NCBI RefSeq assembly: GCF_900129665.1
Contig: NZ_FQWL01000001.1
Location: 1,054,001-1,118,000 of the forward strand
Reading direction: 5' to 3'
Length of the DNA stretch: 64,000 bases
Origin: Flagellimonas flava
GTDB taxonomy: Bacteria; Bacteroidota; Bacteroidia; Flavobacteriales; Flavobacteriaceae
This document shows positions 1 through 8,674 of this stretch, in pieces. The position numbers were made by a program, and so were the translations under genes. The notes beneath the pieces are model-generated. The model searched no databases. It worked only from the letters and a program-made list of their open reading frames with translations, and was not told where the DNA came from. Numbering within the stretch: position 1 is the stretch's first letter; each line of letters begins with the position of its first letter.

Positions 1-230
1 TTCACTTCTGGATTACATAATTCATAAACACCTTCAAAAAGGACAATGGCGAATATCACCTTGAACAAAGGTCCCAGTAGTGCAGAACCAATACCCATGA
101 ACCCGCTTGCCGCAAGGTCTTTCCAATCATACAGATGGTCATCCCCATGGGTCTTACTGTAGGTCAATTCAAATAAAATGAATGCTATGAATACGGGAAC
201 ACCGTACACTAACGGGTTGGTAAAATCCAT
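1..230 (-). CDS. Sterol desaturase/fatty acid hydroxylase family protein (N-terminal part only)
   Basis: The gene starts at 230 on the minus strand and runs off the left edge, so only about 76 residues are visible. The start MDFTNPLVYGVPVF is followed by a hydrophobic helix, a short charged stretch (KTHGDDHLYDWKDLAA) and a second helix. This resembles the N-terminus of flavobacterial sterol-desaturase-type di-iron membrane hydroxylases. The catalytic histidine boxes would lie beyond the edge, so function rests on N-terminal resemblance only. It sits 63 bp downstream of parC on the same strand and could be co-transcribed with it. A complete member of the same broad family lies at 40143-40922. 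Confidence 0.6.
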   Translation of the reverse strand, partial: MDFTNPLVYGVPVFIAFILFELTYSKTHGDDHLYDWKDLAASGFMGIGSALLGPLFKVIFAIVLFEGVYELCNPEV

Positions 231-293
231 ATGGGAACTTAAGCTTTTAGGATGGTGTGTCTATCTAGGCGACAAAATAGGTAGAATAACCCA

Positions 294-2921
294 TTAAAAC
301 AAGGTGGGTTGATCAGAACCGTCATCTTTTGTTTTTATTTCGTTATTGTCAGATTCTATAGGCTCTTCGTCCACAACTTCAATTTCTTCTGGCGAAGGCT
401 CCTTGGGCTCTTCAAAAGGAAGCGATTCCAAGGCGTTGATATTCTTTACTTTTTCGGCCGTAAGCTGATTACCCGTTGCCTTGATTCCCTTTACCGATAT
501 AAAATCTTCTATATTCACTTGTTGATTGGGCTTTGCCTCTTTTCCCCTTGGCTTGGAAAATTCAATCTCAATAACAGGCCGCCAATCTGTGGACACCAAT
601 TCCATAAAGGATTTTGGGTGTTCGGAAATCACCACATCCTCTTTGTTGGGATTCTCCACCAAGAACCGTTTGATATAATAGCGTTCCTTCTCCCCTTCGT
701 AATGCACAACCGAAATAGGCTTTTGGGGATTCCATTTTTCCAGCACGATCATGTCATCGCTAAAGCGTGTGAGCAAATCAGGGGGAATGGTCTTTACTTT
801 TCCTTTTTGGTCGATGATCAATAACAGGTCATCCCCCTTAAAGTCGCCAAGAAGTTCGCCACGTCCGTCCACATTAAGTCGACTCACAATGTCATCGAAC
901 CATATTTTTCTTGGTTTTAGCGTGGAAACGCCCTTTTCCTTGAGTTCTATGCGCTTTACCGGGTACTTGGTAACCAAATTTCCTTTGGAAGCCCTGCCTT
1001 TGATCATCAAATCCGCGAAGTCCAAATCCCATTTCAGCTTTTTAATACTGCCCGATTGTCTTAACAGTACCGTAATGACCTCCGCCTCCCCGTTAGGGTT
1101 CGCTGTGAAATAAAGCACATCGGAAGAAGGTTTTTTACCAGCTAATTGGTACATTTTATCGCGGGTCACTCCCGTAACATTGAACCTTTTGATATAACTG
1201 GGACCGCCCCTACCATCCTTATAGATCATATTGTAGGTAGTGCGAGTGTCTTTTTTCTTGAAGACCGCAACGTGGATAATTCCTTTGTCGATAAAGGTTT
1301 TTGAGTCCACTTTGGTAACCATCATTTCCCCCTTTTTGGTAAAAACGATGATGTCATCTATGTCGCTGCAGTCGGTCACATACTCATCTTTTCGCAGTGA
1401 AGTTCCGATGAAGCCTTCCTCTCTGTTCACATAAAGCTTAGTGTTTCTGATAACCACTTTTGCAGCTTCGATGTCATCAAAAATCTTGATCTCGGATTTG
1501 CGTTCTCTACCCTTTCCGTATTTTTTCTTCAGTTCCTTGAAATAATCAATGGCAAAATCCACCAAATGGGCCAGATGGTGCTTGGTCTCGGCAATACGTT
1601 CCTCCAGGCTATCAATCAGTTGCTGTGCCTTGTCCAAATCAAATTTGGAAATTCGTTTGATGCGGATTTCCGTCAACTTTACAATATCTTCTTCGGTGAC
1701 CGCCCTTTTTAGGTGTTTGGTATGCGGTTTTAACCCTTTGTCAATAGCAGCGATTACCCCTTCCCATGTTTCTTCTTCTTCAATGTCTCGATAGATCCGG
1801 TTTTCTATAAAAATCCGCTCCAAAGATGCAAAGTGCCACTGTTCCTCCAGTTCACCCAATTGAATTTCAAGCTCTGCTTTAAGTAGCTCCACTGTGAAAT
1901 CGGTGGAACGCTCCAACATTTCCTTGATGCCAATAAACAAGGGCTTGTTGTCCTCAATGATACAGCCCAATGGCGAAATTGAAGATTCGCAGGCCGTAAA
2001 GGCATAAAGCGCGTCTATAGTCTTGTCAGGAGATATGCCACTGGGCAAATGCACTAAAATTTCGACCTCCGCAGCCGTGTTGTCCTCTATTTTTTTAATC
2101 TTGATCTTCCCTTTATCGTTGGCCTTAAGAATAGAATCGATTAAAGAGGAGGTGTTGGTGCCATAAGGAATCTCATTGATGACCAGGGTGTTTTTGTCAT
2201 AGGTGGAAATCTTGGCCCTTACACGCACCTTGCCCCCACGCATGCCTTCGTTATAATTGGTAACATCAATAATTCCGGCGGTAGGGAAATCTGGAAATAA
2301 TTTAAAGCGTTGCCCTTTCAGATGTTTGATGGAAGCATCAATGAGTTCATTGAAATTATGGGGCAAAATCTTTGTAGAAAGTCCTACAGCTATTCCCTCA
2401 GCTCCCTGCGCCAATAACAACGGAAACTTTACCGGAAGGTTGACAGGTTCCTTTTTTCTTCCGTCATAGGATAGCTGCCATTCCGTAATTTTTGGGCTAT
2501 AGACAACATCAAGGGCAAATTTGGATAGTCGAGCCTCAATATAACGGGAGGCGGCCGCACTGTCCCCGGTTAAAATGTTCCCCCAGTTCCCTTGGGTATC
2601 GATCAAGAGGTCCTTCTGACCAATTTGCACCATGGCGTCCGCTATACTGGCATCCCCATGTGGGTGGTACTGCATGGTATGTCCTACCACATTGGCCACT
2701 TTATTGTACCGGCCATCGTCCAGTTCTTTTAGGGCGTGCATAATCCGTCGCTGCACTGGCTTAAAGCCATCTTCGATGGCGGGCACCGCACGTTCCAAGA
2801 TAACGTAAGAGGCATAATCCAAGAACCAATCCTTGTACATGCCCGTTACCCGGGTAAGACTATCTTGCGCGTTTTCTTGGTTTTCTAAACCTTCATCGTT
2901 CACTGCTTCGTTCTCTTCCAT
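294..2921 (-). CDS. parC: DNA topoisomerase IV subunit A (ParC)
   Basis: This is the DNA-cleaving and rejoining subunit of topoisomerase IV, which decatenates replicated chromosomes; 875 residues is usual for Bacteroidota. The winged-helix/tower region starts near residue 30. The catalytic tyrosine is Y127 in SRYIEARL. The quinolone-determining segment reads HPHGDASIADAM (86-97). The C-terminal third is the beta-pinwheel DNA-wrapping domain, ending in an acidic tail. The gene follows parE by 24 bp on the same strand, the normal ParE-ParC operon order. The residue aligned to E. coli ParC Ser80 is alanine (A91), while the acidic partner is kept as D95. GyrA is an alternative, but pairing with the adjacent short ParE-type B subunit favours ParC. 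Confidence 0.93.
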   Translation of the reverse strand: MEENEAVNDEGLENQENAQDSLTRVTGMYKDWFLDYASYVILERAVPAIEDGFKPVQRRIMHALKELDDGRYNKVANVVGHTMQYHPHGDASIADAMVQIGQKDLLIDTQGNWGNILTGDSAAASRYIEARLSKFALDVVYSPKITEWQLSYDGRKKEPVNLPVKFPLLLAQGAEGIAVGLSTKILPHNFNELIDASIKHLKGQRFKLFPDFPTAGIIDVTNYNEGMRGGKVRVRAKISTYDKNTLVINEIPYGTNTSSLIDSILKANDKGKIKIKKIEDNTAAEVEILVHLPSGISPDKTIDALYAFTACESSISPLGCIIEDNKPLFIGIKEMLERSTDFTVELLKAELEIQLGELEEQWHFASLERIFIENRIYRDIEEEETWEGVIAAIDKGLKPHTKHLKRAVTEEDIVKLTEIRIKRISKFDLDKAQQLIDSLEERIAETKHHLAHLVDFAIDYFKELKKKYGKGRERKSEIKIFDDIEAAKVVIRNTKLYVNREEGFIGTSLRKDEYVTDCSDIDDIIVFTKKGEMMVTKVDSKTFIDKGIIHVAVFKKKDTRTTYNMIYKDGRGGPSYIKRFNVTGVTRDKMYQLAGKKPSSDVLYFTANPNGEAEVITVLLRQSGSIKKLKWDLDFADLMIKGRASKGNLVTKYPVKRIELKEKGVSTLKPRKIWFDDIVSRLNVDGRGELLGDFKGDDLLLIIDQKGKVKTIPPDLLTRFSDDMIVLEKWNPQKPISVVHYEGEKERYYIKRFLVENPNKEDVVISEHPKSFMELVSTDWRPVIEIEFSKPRGKEAKPNQQVNIEDFISVKGIKATGNQLTAEKVKNINALESLPFEEPKEPSPEEIEVVDEEPIESDNNEIKTKDDGSDQPTLF

Positions 2922-2945
2922 TTAGAAGGAGGTCATTTATCTGGT

Positions 2946-4805
2946 TTATAGTTGGTTTTCTTCAACTAAATCAAGTTCTACTTTAAGATTTTTGATAATG
3001 AATTCCTGACGATCCGGAGTATTTTTCCCCATATAAAACTTAAGTAAACTATCTATGCTCATGGCCTTGTCCAACATCACAGGTTCCAGTCGAATATCGT
3101 CACCGATAAAATGCTTGAACTCATCCGGAGAAATCTCACCCAATCCCTTAAATCGGGTAATCTCGGGCCTGCCCTTTAATTTTTCCATGGCGTCCCGTTT
3201 TTCCTCGGAACTATAGCAATAGATGGTTTCTTTTTTATTCCTAACCCGGAATAAAGGCGTTTGCAGGATATACAAATGGTTTTCCTTTATAAGTTCTGGA
3301 AAGAACTGCAAGAAAAATGTAATGAGCAACAATCGAATGTGCATACCATCAACATCAGCATCCGTAGCAATGACAATATTATTGTACCGAAGGTCCTCCA
3401 TGGACTCCTCAATGTTCAATGCCGCCTGTAGCAGATTGAACTCCTCATTTTCATAGACAATCTTTTTGGACATGCCATAAGAATTCAAGGGTTTCCCCCG
3501 AAGACTAAAAACCGCTTGCGTATTTACATCCCTGGATTTGGTTATGGAACCCGATGCAGAATCCCCTTCAGTAATAAACAGGGTGGTTTCCAACCTACGG
3601 TCCTTTTTCATGTCCTGAAGGTGGATGCGGCAATCCCGTAATTTCTTATTATGCAAGCTGGCCTTTTTGGCACGCTCCCTGGCCAATTTTCGAATTCCGG
3701 AAAGTTCCTTTCGTTCCTTTTCTGCTTGAATGATCTTGCGTTGCAGCGCATCCCGCGTTTCTTGGTTCTTGTGCAGGAAGTTATCCAAATATTTCCCAAT
3801 GAAATCATTGATATAGGTGCGAACCGTTGGCAGATTGCCCCCCATATCAGTGGATCCCAATTTGGTCTTGGTCTGACTTTCAAAAACCGGCTCCATTACC
3901 TTGATGGATACGGCAGAAATAATAGATTTTCTAATATCCGAGGCCTCATAGTTTTTCCCATAGTGTTCCCGTACCGTTTTTACCACGGCCTCCCTAAAGG
4001 CCGCCTGGTGCGTACCTCCCTGGGTGGTGTGCTGCCCGTTTACAAAGGAATGGTACTCCTCGCTATACTGGGTCTTGCTGTGGGTGATGGCCACCTCAAT
4101 ATCGTTTCCTTTCAGGTGGATGATCGGGTAGAGAAAGTCTTCCTGGTTGTTGTTGTCCTCCAACAAATCCTTGAGCCCATTTTCCGAATGGAATTTTTCG
4201 CCATTAAAGACAATGGTGAGGCCCGGATTAAGGTAGACGTAATTTTTGAGCATGCGCTCCACATACTCGTTGCGGTACTTATATTTTTTAAAGATGGTCT
4301 CATCTGGCACAAAGCTAACTTTGGTGCCCCTTCGACGAGAGGATTCCTCCAACAATTCCTCGTTGACCAAATTTCCAGTTTCAAACTCCGCAGTTTTGGA
4401 CTTCCCATCTCTATTGGATTCCACCTTAAAATAAGTGGACAGGGCATTGACTGCCTTGGTCCCTACCCCATTAAGCCCTACCGATTTTTTAAAGGCACGG
4501 GTATCGTACTTTCCCCCAGTATTCATTTTGGAGACCACATCCACCACTTTGCCGAGGGGAATACCCCGACCGTAGTCGCGAACATGCACCGTGTTTTCCT
4601 TGATGTTGATCTCGATGGTCTTCCCAGACCCCATAACAAACTCATCGATACAGTTATCGATGACTTCCTTGAGCAGGATATAGATACCGTCATCGGCGGA
4701 AGAGCCGTCTCCCAATTTACCAATATACATCCCGGGACGCATACGAATATGCTCCTTCCAATCCAGCGAACGAATATTATCCTCTGTATACTGGGTCTGT
4801 GCCAT
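2946..4805 (-). CDS. parE: DNA topoisomerase IV subunit B (ParE)
   Basis: This is the ATPase subunit of topoisomerase IV, 619 residues, typical of ParE and shorter than Gram-negative GyrB. The N-terminal GHKL ATPase shows [10 protein letters not shown] (Mg-ATP binding Asn and Glu) and the glycine-rich lid segments GRGIPLG and [14 protein letters not shown] transducer domain follows, then the TOPRIM domain with [12 protein letters not shown] (general-base Glu) and [12 protein letters not shown] (metal-binding Asp pair). The C-terminus is short. It is the first gene of the parE-parC unit, with a TAnnTTTG-type -7 box about 40 bp upstream of the start. Confidence 0.94.
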   Translation of the reverse strand: MAQTQYTEDNIRSLDWKEHIRMRPGMYIGKLGDGSSADDGIYILLKEVIDNCIDEFVMGSGKTIEINIKENTVHVRDYGRGIPLGKVVDVVSKMNTGGKYDTRAFKKSVGLNGVGTKAVNALSTYFKVESNRDGKSKTAEFETGNLVNEELLEESSRRRGTKVSFVPDETIFKKYKYRNEYVERMLKNYVYLNPGLTIVFNGEKFHSENGLKDLLEDNNNQEDFLYPIIHLKGNDIEVAITHSKTQYSEEYHSFVNGQHTTQGGTHQAAFREAVVKTVREHYGKNYEASDIRKSIISAVSIKVMEPVFESQTKTKLGSTDMGGNLPTVRTYINDFIGKYLDNFLHKNQETRDALQRKIIQAEKERKELSGIRKLARERAKKASLHNKKLRDCRIHLQDMKKDRRLETTLFITEGDSASGSITKSRDVNTQAVFSLRGKPLNSYGMSKKIVYENEEFNLLQAALNIEESMEDLRYNNIVIATDADVDGMHIRLLLITFFLQFFPELIKENHLYILQTPLFRVRNKKETIYCYSSEEKRDAMEKLKGRPEITRFKGLGEISPDEFKHFIGDDIRLEPVMLDKAMSIDSLLKFYMGKNTPDRQEFIIKNLKVELDLVEENQL

Positions 4806-4843
4806 AAACTAGGGTTAATCCTCGCTAATATAAAATTTAGGCA

Positions 4844-4851
4844 CAAAAATA
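4844..4851 (-). promoter_or_regulatory. Candidate -7 promoter box for parE-parC
   Basis: On the minus strand the sequence reads TATTTTTG, an exact match to the Bacteroidota -7 consensus TAnnTTTG, 39 bp upstream of the parE start. No clear TTTG -33 element is seen at the expected distance, so this is a motif match only. Confidence 0.35.
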
Positions 4852-4983
4852 CTAGGGCACCGGGTAGAAAGTAATCAACAAGGGGTGTTGATAGGGGCTT
4901 ATTTAGGCAGACCGAGATGTATTCAAGCGATATATTTAAGTTAGACACGAATGTCACGAATTAGCGCTAATGGCCATGAGGGC

Positions 4984-5018
4984 AAAAAAAAACACCGACC
5001 CAAAAAGGACCGGTGCTC
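4984..5018 (-). terminator. Rho-independent terminator after the first kelch lipoprotein gene
   Basis: Read on the minus strand, CACCGGTCC and GGGTCGGTG form a 9-bp stem (two G-U pairs) around a T-rich loop, followed by nine T residues. It lies about 35 bp after the stop of the gene at 5050-6597. The second kelch gene has a closely similar hairpin. Confidence 0.85.
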
Positions 5019-5049
5019 TCATCCTCGCAAAATTCAAACCTAATTAAGC

Positions 5050-6597
5050 TCAGTTTCCAGGGTCAAAGACCCAGACGTCTGAAAAGTATTCTCCTTCACT
5101 GGTGCCACCTATAATGTAAGCTTTGCCGTCAATCTCAAAAATTGCAGAGCTTAGTCGAGTTGGACCTGAGAAATCTGCTACCCTTGTCCACGAGTTCGTT
5201 GCTGGATCAAGTTCCCAGAAATCATTTAATAAGTTCTGGTCTGAATCAATGCCCATACCTATATAACCCTTATCACCAATAGAAAAACCAGCTGCAAAAG
5301 AACGACCGGTTCCTATACTTGCCACCTCTGTCCATTGTGCAGTCTCCTGATCATATGCCCAAAAATCATTTAATCCTATTAGACCTGTATTACCAGTTCC
5401 TACATAGAGTTTGTCAGCAATACTAAATCCAGTGCTCGAATACCTAGCCTCCCCTGGTAAATCTGATATCTGAACCCATTCTCCGTCATTTATTTGTGGG
5501 TCAAATTGCCAAAAATCCTTTGATTTGGAGATTCCAACACTACTACCTGTGCCAACAAATCCATGATTATTGGTCGAAGATCCAACGGCAGAAAACCTGT
5601 CCGCTTCGGGGAAAGTATTTATTTGAGTCCACATATCTTCTTGAGGTTCATATTTGTAAAAGTCCCCATAGTTAATTCCATTGCGCCTTCCAGTTCCCAC
5701 ATAGGCGGTTTGATCAATAACGAAACTAACGGCCAATACTCTTGCTATACCCGGAAACGGGTTATCCTTCTCATCCCAACTATCTACAATGGGATCATAC
5801 TCCCAAACTTCATTAAAAGATTGGGTAATGCCATCGGTTCCCATTGTGACATAACCTTTTCCATCAATTGCAAAAGTGGTTGCATTCGCCCATGTTCCAC
5901 CGTCAAAATCCTCCAATTGTGTCCACCTACCATGGAAGACGGTAAGGTCGTTTTCGCTTTCGCCACTTTCGTCAAAACTGTTGGTGACCTCAATTTTTCC
6001 CGTACGGGTATTATCCCCAATTTCCACGGTAAGGAATTGAACGTCATCTTCTTCAAAACTCAGAACCTCTGCATTAATGCCATTAATGGTAACATTATTG
6101 TCCATTACGGTAAATCCAGTACCCACTATGGTAATATGATCGCCCCATTCCCCTTCCTCTGGGTCGAAGCCGGTGATCACAGGAACTGGGTTGGGCACAA
6201 TCACCGTAAACTGGGGATTGGCCTTGCTAACGGTTTTTCCGTTTGTTGTAACGCTTAAGCTGCTGGTAACTGCTCCTTCCGGAACATCAACTTTCAGTGA
6301 AGTAGCCGTGGCTATTTTAACGGGGGTCTCCACTTCCCCAAACTTCACCGTGTTTTCGCTAGGCGTGGTGCTAAAATTGGTACCTGTAAGGGTTACTTCA
6401 ATGCCAACTTCCCCCTCTTTTGGGTCAAAATCGGTAAAGGTCATTTCCGCTGGTGTGGGATCATCATCGGGGTTGGTGCCGTCATCCGCAGGATCATCGT
6501 TGGAATCCTTGCTACAGGCAATAATAATACACATGGCCAAAATGGGCAGGCCAAAGACCAGCCATTTTTTGGTTTTGTAGGTTTTTAGAAATTTCAT
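5050..6597 (-). CDS. Surface lipoprotein with two IPT/TIG domains and kelch-type repeats
   Basis: This 515-residue protein has a basic N-terminus, a hydrophobic stretch and a lipobox ending IIIAC, so Cys28 should be lipidated. The residues after it are rich in Asp (SKDSNDDPADDG), like surface-export signals of Bacteroidota lipoproteins. Two immunoglobulin-like IPT/TIG domains (about 50-130 and 135-220) carry the GTNFS/GTGFT turn motif. About six kelch-like blades follow (225-515), with recurring pairs such as GKGYVTMGT and VWEYDP. The ligand is unknown; carbohydrate or protein binding at the cell surface is an inference. It is a tandem paralogue of the gene at 6844-8334, and both share an upstream 21-bp repeat array and a similar terminator. 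Confidence 0.85.
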   Translation of the reverse strand: MKFLKTYKTKKWLVFGLPILAMCIIIACSKDSNDDPADDGTNPDDDPTPAEMTFTDFDPKEGEVGIEVTLTGTNFSTTPSENTVKFGEVETPVKIATATSLKVDVPEGAVTSSLSVTTNGKTVSKANPQFTVIVPNPVPVITGFDPEEGEWGDHITIVGTGFTVMDNNVTINGINAEVLSFEEDDVQFLTVEIGDNTRTGKIEVTNSFDESGESENDLTVFHGRWTQLEDFDGGTWANATTFAIDGKGYVTMGTDGITQSFNEVWEYDPIVDSWDEKDNPFPGIARVLAVSFVIDQTAYVGTGRRNGINYGDFYKYEPQEDMWTQINTFPEADRFSAVGSSTNNHGFVGTGSSVGISKSKDFWQFDPQINDGEWVQISDLPGEARYSSTGFSIADKLYVGTGNTGLIGLNDFWAYDQETAQWTEVASIGTGRSFAAGFSIGDKGYIGMGIDSDQNLLNDFWELDPATNSWTRVADFSGPTRLSSAIFEIDGKAYIIGGTSEGEYFSDVWVFDPGN

Positions 6598-6625
6598 AGG
6601 ACTTCTTTAATTTGTTAGAAAGCCC

Positions 6626-6711
6626 AAAAGTGGAAGTTTTAGCTGTGGCAAGGCTTATCAAATTTGTGGATAGGTCGTTTGAGTTGACGGATGCCCTTTT
6701 TCAATTGACGT
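6626..6711 (-). promoter_or_regulatory. 21-bp-phased direct repeat array and promoter-like element upstream of the first kelch gene
   Basis: On the coding strand the heptamers ACGTCAA (6711-6705), CCGTCAA (6690-6684) and a degenerate CCACAAA (6669-6663) are spaced exactly 21 bp. An ACTTTT element (6631-6626) begins 59 bp downstream of the start of the middle repeat and 28 bp before the ATG. The same arrangement occurs upstream of the genes at 6844-8334 and 55044-56348. Two-turn spacing of direct repeats is the known geometry of LytTR-family operators; the identity of the regulator is an inference. Confidence 0.65.
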
Positions 6712-6782
6712 TTACAGATGAGTACCACAAAAAAGCTTGACAAGAATTCCACTAATTTACACGGATGACCCTTGCAGCAACG

Positions 6783-6816
6783 CAAAAACACCGACCCAAA
6801 GAGCCGGTGCTTATAT
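6783..6816 (-). terminator. Rho-independent terminator after the second kelch lipoprotein gene
   Basis: On the minus strand CACCGGCTC and the following GGGTCGGTG form a stem closed by five CACCG/CGGTG pairs, followed by TTTTT. It is nearly the same hairpin as at 4984-5018, consistent with a duplication of the whole transcription unit. Confidence 0.8.
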
Positions 6817-6843
6817 AAATGAAAAAACCACCTATTTCTAAAA

Positions 6844-8334
6844 TTAATTGCCGGGGTCAAAGACCCAGAAATCTTTAAGCTCTCCTTCGCCAGAGGAACC
6901 GAGACCCAAGTAAGCCTTGCCATCAATCACAAATACGGCAGCACCTGTTCTCCCATCACCTTTAAAGTCAGCCACCCGAACCCATTCGTTATCCACTGGA
7001 AAATATTCCCAAAAATCAACAAAGTAATTATTACCATCTTTACCCAGACCAATATAGCCTTTACCTTCTATCGAAAATGCAACCCCACTATATCTGTACA
7101 GGTCATTTGGAGCAGAAATGTTGGCTTTTGACCATGTGTCATTTTCATAATCATATTCCCAAAAATCCGACAAAGACCCATTTTCCTCATCATAGCCCAT
7201 TGCTGTATATCCCATGCTACCAACAGAAAAAGCAAGTGCATTCTCCCGTGCCGTACCTCCAAAATCTGTTTTTTTATTCCAAATATTATTGTCTGGGCTA
7301 TACTCCCAGAAATCCTTTAAATATTCGTATTCTCCTCCTCCTAAATCCCTAAAACCAGTACCCACATATCCATTGTCTCCAAATGAAAACGCAATTGCTC
7401 CTTTTCTTTTACCTCCATCAAAGGATTTTCTTTCGGTCCACTCATCAGAACTTGGGTCGTATTCCCAAAAATCATCAAGATCAGATCCAAAATCAAAGCT
7501 GTTACCCAGACCTACGTAGCCTTTGTCAGCAATAGCAATCGATATAGGATAGTGCCTTCCTAAACCATCGAATTGGGCCTTCTCAACCCAATGGTCACTT
7601 TCTGGATCATACTCCCAAAAATCCTTAATTTCTTCCACTCCATTAGTCACTCCAAGTCCGACATACCCTTTGCCATTGATACTGAAAGTTGATGCATTAA
7701 CCCGTGCTATTCCCTCAAAATCCTCCAATTGTGTCCACCTACCATGGAAGACGGTAAGGTCGTTTTCGCTTTCGACATGTTGATTATTTGCATCATCGTA
7801 CACAATAATACTACCAGTGCGAGCATCAGGGATTTTGATTACTATTTCAGTTGATGTCCTAGACACGATTTCGGCATCTCTGGCATTGACAGTTACAACG
7901 TCAACGGTTTCTCGAAAGTTTGTCCCAGATATGGTTATCTCCGTACCCCACTCCCCTTCCATAGGGTCAAACCCGGTGATGGTCATTTGGGGTTCTGGGT
8001 CCTCCACCGTAAAAGTATCCGTGCTGGTCACCTTGGTGCCGTTGGTGGTAACACTTATGGTACCGGTCTCAGCCGTTTCTGGCACCGTGACCTGCAACTC
8101 GTTGGCCTTGGCATCAGTCACCGTTGCCGTGGCCATTCCAAATTTTACCGAGTTTTCGCTCGGTGTAGTACTAAAATTGGTGCCGGTTAGGGTGACCGTG
8201 GTTACCCCGGCCTCACCGCTGGTTGGCGAAAAGCTGGTAAAGGTCATTTCTTCCGTAATGGGATTGTCATCTACTGCGTCATCCTCTTTTTTGCTACATG
8301 CTATAATCAGGCACATCAAGTATGGGCAGGCCAA
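6844..8334 (-). CDS. Second IPT/TIG-kelch surface lipoprotein, frameshifted in its signal peptide
   Basis: This is a paralogue of 5050-6597, with an acidic linker after LIIACSKKEDD, two IPT/TIG domains (about residues 25-190) and about six kelch-like blades with recurring DFWEYDP. The expected start is the ATG at 8378, giving the same first 20 residues as the paralogue (MKFLKTYKTKKW...). That frame is two bases short just before the lipobox and stops at a TAG after 27 codons. The body is open only from a TTG at 8334 or ATG at 8316, which leaves no basic n-region and so no convincing signal peptide. As written it is probably not exported, unless frameshifting, correction or a sequence error applies. 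The rest of the frame is intact, suggesting a recent event. Confidence 0.75.
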   Translation of the reverse strand: MACPYLMCLIIACSKKEDDAVDDNPITEEMTFTSFSPTSGEAGVTTVTLTGTNFSTTPSENSVKFGMATATVTDAKANELQVTVPETAETGTISVTTNGTKVTSTDTFTVEDPEPQMTITGFDPMEGEWGTEITISGTNFRETVDVVTVNARDAEIVSRTSTEIVIKIPDARTGSIIVYDDANNQHVESENDLTVFHGRWTQLEDFEGIARVNASTFSINGKGYVGLGVTNGVEEIKDFWEYDPESDHWVEKAQFDGLGRHYPISIAIADKGYVGLGNSFDFGSDLDDFWEYDPSSDEWTERKSFDGGKRKGAIAFSFGDNGYVGTGFRDLGGGEYEYLKDFWEYSPDNNIWNKKTDFGGTARENALAFSVGSMGYTAMGYDEENGSLSDFWEYDYENDTWSKANISAPNDLYRYSGVAFSIEGKGYIGLGKDGNNYFVDFWEYFPVDNEWVRVADFKGDGRTGAAVFVIDGKAYLGLGSSGEGELKDFWVFDPGN

Positions 8335-8378
8335 AGACCAACCATTTTTTGGTTTTGTAGGTTTTTAGAAATTTCATA
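8335..8378 (-). pseudogene. Detached 5' end of the second kelch lipoprotein gene (signal peptide out of frame)
   Basis: From the ATG at 8378, the first 20 codons match the first kelch gene with a single nucleotide difference. The paralogue reads ATTTTGGCCATGTGT at the lipobox; here the sequence is ATACTTGATGTGC, two bases shorter. Translation therefore passes out of frame and ends at a TAG soon afterwards. Confidence 0.75.
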
Positions 8379-8674
8379 GGACTTGTTTATTGGTCATAAA
8401 GTCCTAAAAGTCCCTTTTTTAAAGGTTGGGGAAGCCTCCCAATTTACGGATGGGCCGTTTGAATTGATGGATGAGGGGTTTGGGTTGACGAGGTAGATGT
8501 TAGACACAAGATATTAGACGCCAGAACCAAGACACTTTATGCTAGAGGTTGGACAAATTATTAATGTTAAATACCGTATGGTGATATATGTTTGGACGCC
8601 TAGTTCACAAATGGCCTCGAAGCAGTAGTTTTTGAATTTTCAGTCTTGTGTCTTGAATCTGGAATTTCTTGTCT
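8379..8674. other. Intergenic region between ychF and the second kelch gene
   Basis: Nearly 300 bp without a coding region. Its left part holds the repeat array and promoter-like element described above. The rest (about 8500-8670) is low-complexity, with recurring words such as ttagacacaag, ttagacgcc and cttgtgtcttgaa. I see no RNA gene in it. Confidence 0.5.
8406..8491 (-). promoter_or_regulatory. 21-bp-phased direct repeat array and promoter-like element upstream of the second kelch gene
   Basis: On the coding strand TCGTCAA (8491-8485), CCATCAA (8470-8464) and CCGTAAA (8449-8443) repeat every 21 bp. ACTTTT lies at 8411-8406, again 59 bp from the start of the middle repeat and 27 bp before the ATG at 8378. 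The match in phase to the array at 6626-6711 is exact although the intervening bases differ, which argues for selection rather than simple duplication. Confidence 0.65.

Noticed and set aside
3651..4874. Long open frame (407 codons) antisense to parE
   Set aside because: It lies opposite a highly conserved gene with all ParE motifs; its translation shows no recognisable domain and reflects codon bias of the other strand.
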